Part shown: positions 46,041 to 53,987 of the stretch, piece by piece
How positions within the stretch are numbered: the stretch's first letter is position 1
How the letters are laid out: every line of letters starts with the position of its first letter
Assembly (NCBI RefSeq): GCF_003813965.1
Contig: NZ_CP033896.1
Location: 124,001-188,000, forward strand
Direction: 5' to 3'
From: Corynebacterium choanae
GTDB lineage: Bacteria; Actinomycetota; Actinomycetes; Mycobacteriales; Mycobacteriaceae
Length of the DNA stretch: 64,000 nt
Position numbers and translations under genes: made by a program
The notes under the pieces: model-generated
Seen by the model: the letters and a program-made list of their open reading frames with translations, nothing else
Databases searched by the model: none
What the model was told of the DNA's origin: nothing

Positions 46041-46072
46041 CGAAAAAACACTTACTCGAAGGAGTGATCATT

Positions 46073-47173
46073 ATGACCACGTATGTGGACTTCCATATCC
46101 TGCAGCTTTTGCCACCATCGAACATCAACCGGGACGACACCGGCTCGCCGAAGTCGGCACGATTTGGTGGGGTAGAGCGGCATCGCGTATCCAGCCAAGC
46201 TTGGAAGCGAGCAACACGGCAGGAATTCGGCCGCTATCTTGACGAATCGCGGCTCGGTATTCGTACCAAGCAAGGGCCGAAGATTATCGCCGAACGCATC
46301 TGTGAGCTGCGGGAAGACTGCACCGCCGAAGATGCCTTTGAAGCCGCGAAAAAGATCGTGGCGCTCGGTGGAATCAAACTGGACAAGAAGAACCCGGATC
46401 AAACGGGCTATCTCATGTTTTATGCCCGTGAAGAGATTAATCATCTCGCCGAACTCGCGATCCAGCTGCTTGACGGTGAGGACGTGAAAAAGGCTCAGGT
46501 CCGTAAAGCCATCGATAATGCCCGCGCCGTGGATATTGCGCTGTTCGGGCGGATGATCGCGGACGCCCCGGAGCTCAACGTCGATGCTTCCTGTCAGGTG
46601 AAGCATGCGCTGTCGGTGCATCGCGCAACACCCGATTTTGATTACTACACTGCGATTGATGATGAGCTCGGTGCGGACGAGTCTGGTGCGGGCATGATCG
46701 GCACGATTGAGTTCGTATCCTCGGTACTCTACCGGTATGCCACAGTGTCGGTTGACAGCCTCGAGCAGAATTTAGGTGATCCCGCTGCGTCAGCTGAGGC
46801 GATTCGTGCTTTTGCTCAGGCGTTCACCTTGAGTATGCCGACCGGGAAGATGAATACCTTTGCCAATCGCACCCGTCCAGATTTCGTCTTGGTCGAAATC
46901 CGCGAAGACCAGCCAGTCGAGTTGGGTAGCTGCTTTGAAGATGCCGTTCCCGCCGATGGAAATACGATGCGGAACGCGGCACTGCGGCTGGCTCAGTATG
47001 CGATCGATGGCGATGCCCAGTTTGGCACGGCACCGGTGAAGTCGTTCTACATGGCACTTGATCGAGCTACCACTGGTGATTTGGAAGCAGTACTCGCCGA
47101 GCGGTCGGAAAAACTGAGTTTCCCGGAGCTCGTCGAGCGAATTGGTGCACATGTGTACCAGCCGGAGGCCTAA
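46073..47173 (+). CDS. cas7: Cascade backbone subunit Cas7e (Cse4/CasC)
   Basis: Forms the six-copy helical backbone that holds the crRNA and inserts thumbs that flip every sixth base of the duplex. The opening YVDFHILQLLPPSNINRDDTG is the family signature, followed by PKSARFGGVERHRVSSQAWK. GTIEFVSSVLYRYATVSVD and FTLSMPTGKMNTFANRTRP are typical core segments. ATG at 46073 (MTTYVDFH) with AAGGAG 8 nt upstream is preferred to the upstream GTG at 46064. 366 residues, as expected (E. coli about 363). Confidence 0.96.
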   Translation: MTTYVDFHILQLLPPSNINRDDTGSPKSARFGGVERHRVSSQAWKRATRQEFGRYLDESRLGIRTKQGPKIIAERICELREDCTAEDAFEAAKKIVALGGIKLDKKNPDQTGYLMFYAREEINHLAELAIQLLDGEDVKKAQVRKAIDNARAVDIALFGRMIADAPELNVDASCQVKHALSVHRATPDFDYYTAIDDELGADESGAGMIGTIEFVSSVLYRYATVSVDSLEQNLGDPAASAEAIRAFAQAFTLSMPTGKMNTFANRTRPDFVLVEIREDQPVELGSCFEDAVPADGNTMRNAALRLAQYAIDGDAQFGTAPVKSFYMALDRATTGDLEAVLAERSEKLSFPELVERIGAHVYQPEA

Positions 47174-47174
47174 T

Positions 47175-47876
47175 ATGTCAGCCACATTGCTACTCAAGCT
47201 TGATGCACCAATGCAAGCGTGGGGTGCGGAGAGTCGTTTCGTGCGGCGTCAAACCCGCACTGAACCAACGAAAAGTGGCGTGGTGGGTTTGCTTGCAGCG
47301 GCGTTGGGGCGCTCCCGGGAGGCAGATATTTCCGATCTCGCAGCATTGCGGTTCGGAGTGCGAACCGACCAGATTGGCGCCATCGAGCGCTGTTTCCAAA
47401 CCGAGGTCGACTGGCGAAGCGGTAAAGCAATGCCGCTCACGGAGCGGTTTTATCTCTCCGACTATAAATTTGTCGCCGGTGTGGAAGGGCCACGCGAGCA
47501 AATCGAGCTGCTTGCTCATGCGGTGAATCATCCGGTGTATCCGCTCTTTCTTGGACGGCGATCCTGTCCGCCAGGGAGCCGCATTGGCCTGCCAGTGGTG
47601 GAACATGATCTGCGCACCGCTCTGGCTACGACCCCGTGGACTGCTGCCCTGTGGTATCGCAAAAAACAGCGAACCTCGGTGCGGTTGACCATCGCGCTCG
47701 ATGCGCAACCTGGTGCTGCCGAAGAATACTGTCGTGATCAACCGGTCAGTTTTCAACAGTCCAATCGTGTGTACCAGCTGCGTGGTATCACGCGCGAAGA
47801 AATTACGGTTGAAAATCCGGACGGATACACGCCAGCACAATCCCATGATCCCTTCGCGCTGCTAGGAGAACAATAA
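47175..47876 (+). CDS. cas5: Cascade subunit Cas5e (CasD)
   Basis: Caps the 5' handle of the crRNA in Cascade. The N-terminus TLLLKLDAPMQAWGAESRF with RRQTRTEPTKSGVVGLLAAA is the RAMP-family signature of Cas5e. FYLSDYKFVAGVEGP and PVYPLFLGRRSCPPG follow. ATG at 47175 lies 1 bp after the cas7 stop with GGAGG upstream; the frame open from 47142 overlaps cas7 and is not used. Its stop overlaps the start of cas6e (TAATG). 233 residues. Confidence 0.94.
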   Translation: MSATLLLKLDAPMQAWGAESRFVRRQTRTEPTKSGVVGLLAAALGRSREADISDLAALRFGVRTDQIGAIERCFQTEVDWRSGKAMPLTERFYLSDYKFVAGVEGPREQIELLAHAVNHPVYPLFLGRRSCPPGSRIGLPVVEHDLRTALATTPWTAALWYRKKQRTSVRLTIALDAQPGAAEEYCRDQPVSFQQSNRVYQLRGITREEITVENPDGYTPAQSHDPFALLGEQ

Positions 47877-48529
47877 TGTATTTTTCAGTAGTCGAGCTCA
47901 ATCGACGACGGCGCGGTACACAGATGCTGCTCAGTTCTCCTGGAAAGCTGCATGGTGCCGTCATGGATGCGTTTCCGCGAGAAGCGATTGCGGGCAGGCG
48001 AGTGCTTTGGCGCGTCGATCACCTATCTGATCGCACTCTGCTCTACGTGGTGAGCCCGGTACGTCCGTCATTTGAACATATCCAGGAACAAGCTGGATGG
48101 CAGCACGCGGAGAGCTGGAAAATACGTTCCTACCAGCCGTTGCTCGATAGCTTGCAGGTTGGGAATCGCTACGCGTTTAGGCTGGCGGCTAATCCCACCC
48201 ACACGGTGACGTTCCCGGACGGACGAAAAAAGAAGATTGGGCATGTAACCGCCAAACAGCAATTGCAATGGTTGCTTGATCGCGCGGAGACCATCGGTGT
48301 GAAGTTCCCGCAGTTAGAGGAATCCGTTCCGGCAGTTCGAGTCATTCGCCGAGATCATCACCAATTCAGGAAACAACACCACAAGGTCACGTTGCGAACT
48401 GCAGTGTTTGAAGGCGCCTTGGAAGTTTGTGATCCAGATCGGTTACGTCAAGCACTCACAACCGGTATCGGACGTGGGAAGGCGTATGGTGCCGGGCTGC
48501 TCACCTTGGCGCCACTTGCTGATAGCTGA
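47876..48529 (+). CDS. cas6e: crRNA-processing endoribonuclease Cas6e (CasE)
   Basis: Cleaves the CRISPR transcript at the base of each repeat hairpin and stays bound to the 3' end of the crRNA. The protein has two ferredoxin-like folds. The N-terminus MYFSVVELNRRRRGTQ is typical, and the catalytic His falls at residue 26 (GKLHGAVMDAFP), the known Cas6e position. The C-terminal GIGRGKAYGAGLLTL is the Gly-rich loop of the family. It begins within the cas5 stop and ends within the cas1 start (TGATG), so translation is coupled across three genes. This enzyme would also have to process the mini-CRISPR RNA. Confidence 0.95.
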   Translation: MYFSVVELNRRRRGTQMLLSSPGKLHGAVMDAFPREAIAGRRVLWRVDHLSDRTLLYVVSPVRPSFEHIQEQAGWQHAESWKIRSYQPLLDSLQVGNRYAFRLAANPTHTVTFPDGRKKKIGHVTAKQQLQWLLDRAETIGVKFPQLEESVPAVRVIRRDHHQFRKQHHKVTLRTAVFEGALEVCDPDRLRQALTTGIGRGKAYGAGLLTLAPLADS

Positions 48530-49473
48530 TGGCCAATATCAATATCTCACCTAAGGATTTGCTCCGTGTGGAAGATCGAATTTCCTTCGTCTATTTGGAG
48601 CATTGCACTATCGGTCGGGATGGGGGCGCGCTGACTGCTACCGATGACAGTGGGGTGACATATGTCCCAGTGTCAGCAGTCAGCGTGATCCTCTTAGGAC
48701 CCGGTACACGGGTTACGCACCCGGCGATGACGGTGATCGGTGAATCTGGCTGTGCGGTGATGTGGGTAGGGGAATCGGGAACTCGTTATTACGCCCATGG
48801 GCGTGGTGTCGCTCGATCCTCTCGCCTTCTTATTCAGCAAGCTCGCTTGTGCAGTAACCGGAATCAACGACTTGCTGTAGCAAGAGCGATGTACGCCATG
48901 CGATTCCCTGAGGAAGATACTTCGTCGTTGACCATGCAGCAACTACGTGGGAAAGAAGGCGCGCGGGTAAGGAAAATCTATCGGCAATGCGCTACCGAGT
49001 ACGACGTTGAGTGGCATGGTAGAGAATACGATCCACAAGACTTTGCCGGCGGTTCAATTGTGAACCAGGCGTTGTCGGCTGCCCATTGCTGTCTATACGG
49101 GCTGGTGCATGCAGTGATTGTTGGATTGGGTTGCGCGCCCGGGCTGGGATTCGTCCATTGCGGTCATGATCGAAGCTTTGTGTATGACATCGCTGATCTC
49201 TACAAAGCTCAGGTCACAATCCCCGTGGCATTTCGCATCGCTAAGCAGTTCGAGGATGTAATGGTGAACGAATCGGACCTCGGGCGTGCAGTGCGTTACG
49301 AATTACGCGATCAATTCCGGGATCGGCGTCTGGCCGAACAGATCGTCCACGACATCAAAACCTTGCTGTTAGCGGACGAAGTCTCGTCGGAAGACATTGC
49401 CACCGATAAAAACACTCTATGGGATGGTAAAACCGGCAGTATTGCCGGTGGTGTTAATTACGGGGACGGTTAA
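48529..49473 (+). CDS. cas1: CRISPR integrase Cas1e
   Basis: With Cas2 it integrates new spacers at the leader end of the array. The catalytic metal ligands are visible as Glu in QQLRGKEGARVRK, His in GLGFVHCGHD and Asp in SFVYDIADLYKAQ. The N-terminal strand domain begins RISFVYLEHCTIGRDGGAL. 314 residues is the usual length. ATG at 48529 overlaps the cas6e stop. The frame ends about 10 bp before cas2 begins. Confidence 0.96.
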   Translation: MANINISPKDLLRVEDRISFVYLEHCTIGRDGGALTATDDSGVTYVPVSAVSVILLGPGTRVTHPAMTVIGESGCAVMWVGESGTRYYAHGRGVARSSRLLIQQARLCSNRNQRLAVARAMYAMRFPEEDTSSLTMQQLRGKEGARVRKIYRQCATEYDVEWHGREYDPQDFAGGSIVNQALSAAHCCLYGLVHAVIVGLGCAPGLGFVHCGHDRSFVYDIADLYKAQVTIPVAFRIAKQFEDVMVNESDLGRAVRYELRDQFRDRRLAEQIVHDIKTLLLADEVSSEDIATDKNTLWDGKTGSIAGGVNYGDG

Positions 49474-49483
49474 GAGACAGCAG

Positions 49484-49837
49484 ATGATGACGTTGGTTGT
49501 TACAGCATGTCCTCAACGCTTGCGAGGTTTCCTTACCCGATGGTTGATGGAGATCGAACCCGGAGTCTATGTCGGTAAGGTGAACGCTCGGATTCGTGAT
49601 GCTTTGTGGGATATCACCGTTGCAGAAATCGCAGGTGGGCGAGCCATCTTGGTGTATCCCGACTCCCGGAAGGAAGCGGGATTTGAGGTGCGAGTTCATC
49701 GCACTACTTGGGAGGTGGTCGACTACGAGGGGCTAGCGCTTATTCGACGTCCGAGTACAACGAAGAAACAAATAATGCGGTCGGGTTGGTCGAAAGCCTC
49801 CAAAATGCGAAGAGCACGGCGAAACCGGAGTAAGTGA
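49484..49837 (+). CDS. cas2: CRISPR integrase subunit Cas2e
   Basis: Dimeric structural core of the Cas1-Cas2 integrase. The start MMTLVVTACPQRLRGFLTRW with IEPGVYVGKVNARIRDALW is characteristic of type I-E Cas2. ATG at 49484 (or the adjacent 49487) has AAGAGA just upstream; the frame open from 49397 overlaps cas1. The protein is about 117 residues, roughly 20 longer than E. coli Cas2, because of a strongly basic C-terminal tail (SKASKMRRARRNRSK) that may contact DNA. It ends only 44 bp before the first repeat. Confidence 0.95.
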   Translation: MMTLVVTACPQRLRGFLTRWLMEIEPGVYVGKVNARIRDALWDITVAEIAGGRAILVYPDSRKEAGFEVRVHRTTWEVVDYEGLALIRRPSTTKKQIMRSGWSKASKMRRARRNRSK

Positions 49838-49881
49838 AGAAAATATGCCACTTCTGTTATACTATTCCCAGGTTATTTACT
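49838..49881 (+). promoter_or_regulatory. CRISPR leader (very short)
   Basis: Only 44 bp lie between the cas2 stop and the first repeat. TATACT at 49858-49863 is a possible -10 for the array, with a weak -35 (TGAAGA) overlapping the cas2 stop. Part of the functional leader may therefore lie inside cas2. Confidence 0.55.
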
Positions 49882-51436
49882 GTGTTCCCCGCGCGAGCGG
49901 GGATGATCCCTGTCCGTATTTTCACGCAGCCGACGGCCACGGGTGTTCCCCGCGCGAGCGGGGATGATCCCCCGGTGGACTACATCAAGTTGCGGCTCGC
50001 CAAGGTGTTCCCCGCGCGAGCGGGGATGATCCACGTATCCCCCGCCTTACGATCACGAACACCTAGTGTTCCCCGCGCGAGCGGGGATGATCCCAGCAGG
50101 GAATCAGCTTTCCGCCGCCCCCGTTTGTGTTCCCCGCGCGAGCGGGGATGATCCTGAACCAGGCGACGTTAGAGATTGTGGAAAATGGTGTTCCCCGCGC
50201 GAGCGGGGATGATCCCGACAAGTGCAAAAGCACCTCGTTGCCGTTGTTGTGTTCCCCGCGCGAGCGGGGATGATCCCTGCTCACGCCCCCACCATCCAGG
50301 AATCGACGGGTGTTCCCCGCGCGAGCGGGGATGATCCCCATGAGAGAAAAGCATATCGAACAAGCCCTCAGTGTTCCCCGCGCGAGCGGGGATGATCCCC
50401 GCAAATATGGCTTCTTACCGCCCTCGGCAACGTGTTCCCCGCGCGAGCGGGGATGATCCCATCAACCTTGTCACCATCCAGGCTATTCATTTGTGTTCCC
50501 CGCGCGAGCGGGGATGATCCCGGCACGTCCGAGATCATCTCATCAGACACTTTGGTGTTCCCCGCGCGAGCGGGGATGATCCCACCGCCCCCTCATCGCG
50601 GGGGAACATTTTAAAGTGTTCCCCGCGCGAGCGGGAATGATCCGTACCCGCTTGTCGCGCCGCTCAAGCTCACGGCGTGTTCCCCGCGCGAGCGGGGATG
50701 ATCCCGGCGCGTCCGAGATCATCTCGTCCGACACTTTGTGTTCCCCGAGCGAGCGGGGATGATCCCAGCCGCCACAACCCCAGCACCGTCATCACCAGGT
50801 GTTCCCCGCGCGAGCGGGGATGATCCCACCCGATCCGAATACTCCATACCAAAACATCCGTGTTCCCCGCGCGAGCGGGGATGATCCCGTCGATGATTTT
50901 GAGCACAATCTGGTGACGCTGTGTTCCCCGCGCGAGCGGGGATGATCCGCTGGTAAAGCGGCGCTGATCGCTACAGCCACCGTGTTCCCCGCGCGAGCGG
51001 GGATGATCCGGAACCACCCGCCATATCCATCGAAGAACTGGAGTGTTCCCCGCGCGAGCGGGGATGATCCCAAGCCCCTGAGCTGTACGAAGCCGGACGC
51101 GGCGTGTTCCCCGCGCGAGCGGGGATGATCCCTCGCCAGCGGTTTGGAGACCACGCTCATGCTGGTGTTCCCCGCGCGAGCGTGGATGATCCGCACACAG
51201 ATTGGATAACCGCAGTAGCGGGCAAGTGTTCCCCGCGCGAGCGGGGATGATCCCACTTCTGGCACCTGGTCCAGGCCGACCAAACCGTGTTCCCCGCGCG
51301 AGCGGGGATGATCCCTCTGAAGTCACCTGCCGCTGGATACTCAACGTGTGTTCCCCGCGCGAGCGGGGATGATCCCCACGTGGTGGTGGGGGGTGACGTG
51401 CCTGGTGGGTGTTCCCCGCGCGAGCGGGGATGATCC
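49882..51436 (+). CRISPR. Type I-E CRISPR array, 26 repeats and 25 spacers
   Basis: The 28-nt repeat starts GTGTTCCCCGCGCGAGCGGG and ends GATGATCC; including the following base, usually C, it is the 29-nt repeat standard for type I-E. Repeats begin every 61 bp (twice 62), giving 33-34-nt spacers by the 28-nt count. Internal variants are repeat 13 (50616, G to A in the right stem arm), repeat 15 (50738, C to A after CCCCG) and repeat 22 (51165, G to T). The CCCCGC/GCGGGG stem is the Cas6e hairpin. Orientation follows the cas operon, so newest spacers are nearest cas2. Spacers 11 (50521-50554) and 14 (50705-50737) are nearly identical. None obviously matches this window. Confidence 0.97.
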
Positions 51437-52287
51437 CCGGCCACTGCACGACCATTGCCCAACGTGTTTAGTGCAAGCTTTTGTTGAGTCATGTTGCCCA
51501 CCACACCTGAGCTACCCCTATCAGAAGGTGCCAGGCCATACTTGACAAACTCTTTCCCGCGTCGAGCGCCTAATCCACGCATTACAGCGAGAGACGAAAG
51601 AACCCCACTGATAGAGAACTGCATGAACGTTCTCGGTATCGTCTCACCCCAGCGGCTGCACAACTATCGAGGAAAACCGCAAACGCGCGAAGGAAGATCA
51701 ATGGTGAGAATATCTATGCCTGCCATTGAAACTAATTATTGACCTCGCCCGGAAGGGAATATCTGGACGCCAGATCGCTGAGCGCCCCCGATATCTTCCG
51801 CAACCCTGACACGAAAAATGCCTCGCATAATCTTTTTCCCATTCGTAGCGACCGGGAGACGGTAAGTAAAAGAATTCGTCAAGACCTCGAATATTTAGCA
51901 GCTCGTCACCGATGTGGTTGTAGCCGACTAGCTGAGGTCATACCGAATTGTCGACTGACCGATCGGTACTGGAACGTTTGGTGCGGTGACTGCTACGTCT
52001 TTGTCCGGGGCACTGTTACATTTGCGAAGCGGAAGTCGATAGGTAGATAGGGCTACTCGATAGCAAGATAGGCGGCAGTTTGTTCGCTGTGTGGCAGCTG
52101 ATGGCCGCGTGAGGTCGCTTGCTTGATGGTTTCGTTATAGGATCATGGCGGCGGTGTGTGCTCAAAACCCCAGGGGGAGTACCATTGCCTGTATCTGTTG
52201 GTGTGTGCCGCCGCCCGGCTTGTCACACACCGTTTATTGCTGTTGTTTTTCTTTTTGACTGATATGAAGCGCGAGGCGTAGAAACAC
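51437..52287. other. 851-bp region downstream of the array
   Basis: No gene I can support. The minus-strand frame ending in the array (51157-51663) is partly a translation of repeats. A plus frame at 51739-52050 (103 codons) has no recognised similarity. A repeat-like GTGTTTA occurs at 51464-51470 but off register. The accD promoter must lie near the right end. Confidence 0.5.
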
Positions 52288-53832
52288 GTGGAATCGACAA
52301 CCGCTGGCAAGTTAGCTGATTTGCGGGCGCGGCTTGCGAAAGCTGCTGATCCCGGAAGTGAGCGGGCGCGGGCGAAGCGTGACCAGGAGGGGCGCTCAAC
52401 CCCGCGGCAGCGCATTGCAGCGCTGCTTGATGCAGGTTCGTTTGTCGAGATCGGTGCTTTGGGTCGCACCCCTGATGAACCGGACGCCCCATACGGTGAC
52501 GGTGTGGTGACCGGTTATGGTCGGATCGATGGTCGCCCGGTGGCAATTTATGCCCATGATAAGACAGTGTATGGCGGCAGCGTGGGGGAGGCCTTTGGTC
52601 GCAAAGTATGCGAAGTCATGGATATGGCGATCAAGGTGGGCTGTCCAGTCATCGGTATCCAGGATTCGGGTGGTGCCCGTATTCAGGATGCTGTGACCTC
52701 GCTTGCGATGTACTCCGAGATCGCTCGCCGGCAGCTGCCACTATCGGGTCGCAGCCCGCAGATTTCCATCATGTTGGGGAAATGTGCCGGTGGTGCAGTG
52801 TATGCCCCGGTCACAACAGACTTTGTGGTGGCGGTGGAAGACGCCGAAATGTATGTCACCGGTCCTGCCGTGATTAAGTCCGTCACCGGTGAAGAGATCA
52901 CTTCTTACGAACTCGGTGGCGCCCCGCAGCAGATGCAAAACGGCAACGTGTCGCATGTTGCCGCCACTGAGCAGGAAGCGTTCGAGTATGTGCGGGATTT
53001 GCTCGACCAGCTGCCGACCTCCTGTTTCGAACAGCCGCCGGTGTTTGTCAGCCCTAGCGATGAGGAAACCGATCGGGATCGGGCATTAGATACGTTTATG
53101 CCCTCTGATTCCAATGCTGGCTATGACATGCATGATCTGCTGGAGCAGATTTTCGACGATGAGCATTTCTTGGAGATCCAGGAGGATTTCGCCCCGAATA
53201 TGATCGTCGGGTTTACCCATATTGACGGCAAGTCGGTGGGGGTGATTGCGAATCAGCCGATTCAACTCGCGGGCTGTATTGATGCTGATGCGGCCGATAA
53301 AGCGGCTCGCTTTATTCGCATCTGTGATGCCTACAATATCCCTTTGGTCTTCGTTGTTGATACGCCTGGTTATCTCCCTGGTGTGAGCCAAGAAAAAGTG
53401 GGGCTTATCCACCGTGGCGCCAAGCTTGGTTTTGCCGTGGTTGAGGCTACCGTGCCGAAGGTGTCGCTTATTGTGCGGAAAGCCTACGGTGGCGCATATG
53501 CGGTGATGGGTTCGAAGAATTTGTCGGGTGATATCAACTTGGCTTGGCCGACCGCACAGGTTGCGGTGATGGGTGCTGCCGCTGCGGAAGCAACACTGTT
53601 TGCCAAGCGTTTAGAGGCAACTCCGGAAGCGCAGCGGCCGTTTATGCGTGAGATGCTGCTGAACTTCTACAACGAGAACATGACGAGCCCGTATGTGGCT
53701 GCTGAGCGTGGCTTTATCGATGCGATGATTGAACCGCGGGATACCCGGGTCGCGTTGCGGCAGGCGCTGCGTCAATTGGCGACGAAACAGGTCGAACCAG
53801 TAGCGAAGAAGCACACCATCATGCCGATGTAG
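52288..53832 (+). CDS. accD: Acyl-CoA carboxylase beta subunit (AccD4-type, corynebacterial AccD3)
   Basis: Carboxyltransferase subunit of a biotin-dependent acyl-CoA carboxylase. In mycolic-acid bacteria this member of the fadD32-pks13-accD cluster makes the long-chain carboxylated acyl-CoA extender used by Pks13. Segments GVVTGYGRIDGRPVAIYAHD, QDSGGARIQDAVTSLAMYSE, GKCAGGAVYAPVTTDFVV and FVVDTPGYLPGVSQEKVGLI are typical of the carboxyltransferase N and C halves. The GTG start at 52288 has GCGAGG about 11 nt upstream. At 514 residues it is full length. Its separation from pks13 by the CRISPR-Cas locus is unusual. Confidence 0.93.
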   Translation: MESTTAGKLADLRARLAKAADPGSERARAKRDQEGRSTPRQRIAALLDAGSFVEIGALGRTPDEPDAPYGDGVVTGYGRIDGRPVAIYAHDKTVYGGSVGEAFGRKVCEVMDMAIKVGCPVIGIQDSGGARIQDAVTSLAMYSEIARRQLPLSGRSPQISIMLGKCAGGAVYAPVTTDFVVAVEDAEMYVTGPAVIKSVTGEEITSYELGGAPQQMQNGNVSHVAATEQEAFEYVRDLLDQLPTSCFEQPPVFVSPSDEETDRDRALDTFMPSDSNAGYDMHDLLEQIFDDEHFLEIQEDFAPNMIVGFTHIDGKSVGVIANQPIQLAGCIDADAADKAARFIRICDAYNIPLVFVVDTPGYLPGVSQEKVGLIHRGAKLGFAVVEATVPKVSLIVRKAYGGAYAVMGSKNLSGDINLAWPTAQVAVMGAAAAEATLFAKRLEATPEAQRPFMREMLLNFYNENMTSPYVAAERGFIDAMIEPRDTRVALRQALRQLATKQVEPVAKKHTIMPM

Positions 53833-53973
53833 GGCTGTGTGTGCTTCCTGAAGCGCGGTATGTCTCGCCCGCAGGACGCGGGGTGGTTCCGTTGGGCCGA
53901 GCAGTGTTCCTGCACCTGGCAGGTGGCTCTCCACCATTTAGGTGTGATCGGTGCCGGCTCATGCGCGGCGGGC

Positions 53974-53982
53974 TACGATAAT
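53974..53982 (+). promoter_or_regulatory. -10 element, possible leaderless start for the TDT gene
   Basis: TACGATAAT ends 5 bp before the GTG at 53988, so a transcript starting 6-8 nt after the -10 would begin at or next to the start codon. No ribosome-binding site is visible. Confidence 0.4.
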
Positions 53983-53987
53983 GCCTT

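Noticed and set aside
50063..51455. Long frames within the CRISPR array with repeating ARAGMIP or SRGEH peptides
   Set aside because: They are translations of the repeats; the 61-bp period keeps frames open by chance.
51464..51470. GTGTTTA as a 27th terminal repeat
   Set aside because: Starts 55 bp, not 61 bp, after the last repeat and lacks the hairpin.
51157..51663. 168-codon minus-strand frame starting downstream of the array
   Set aside because: Two thirds is repeat translation; the remaining 60 codons lack similarity and a convincing ribosome-binding site.
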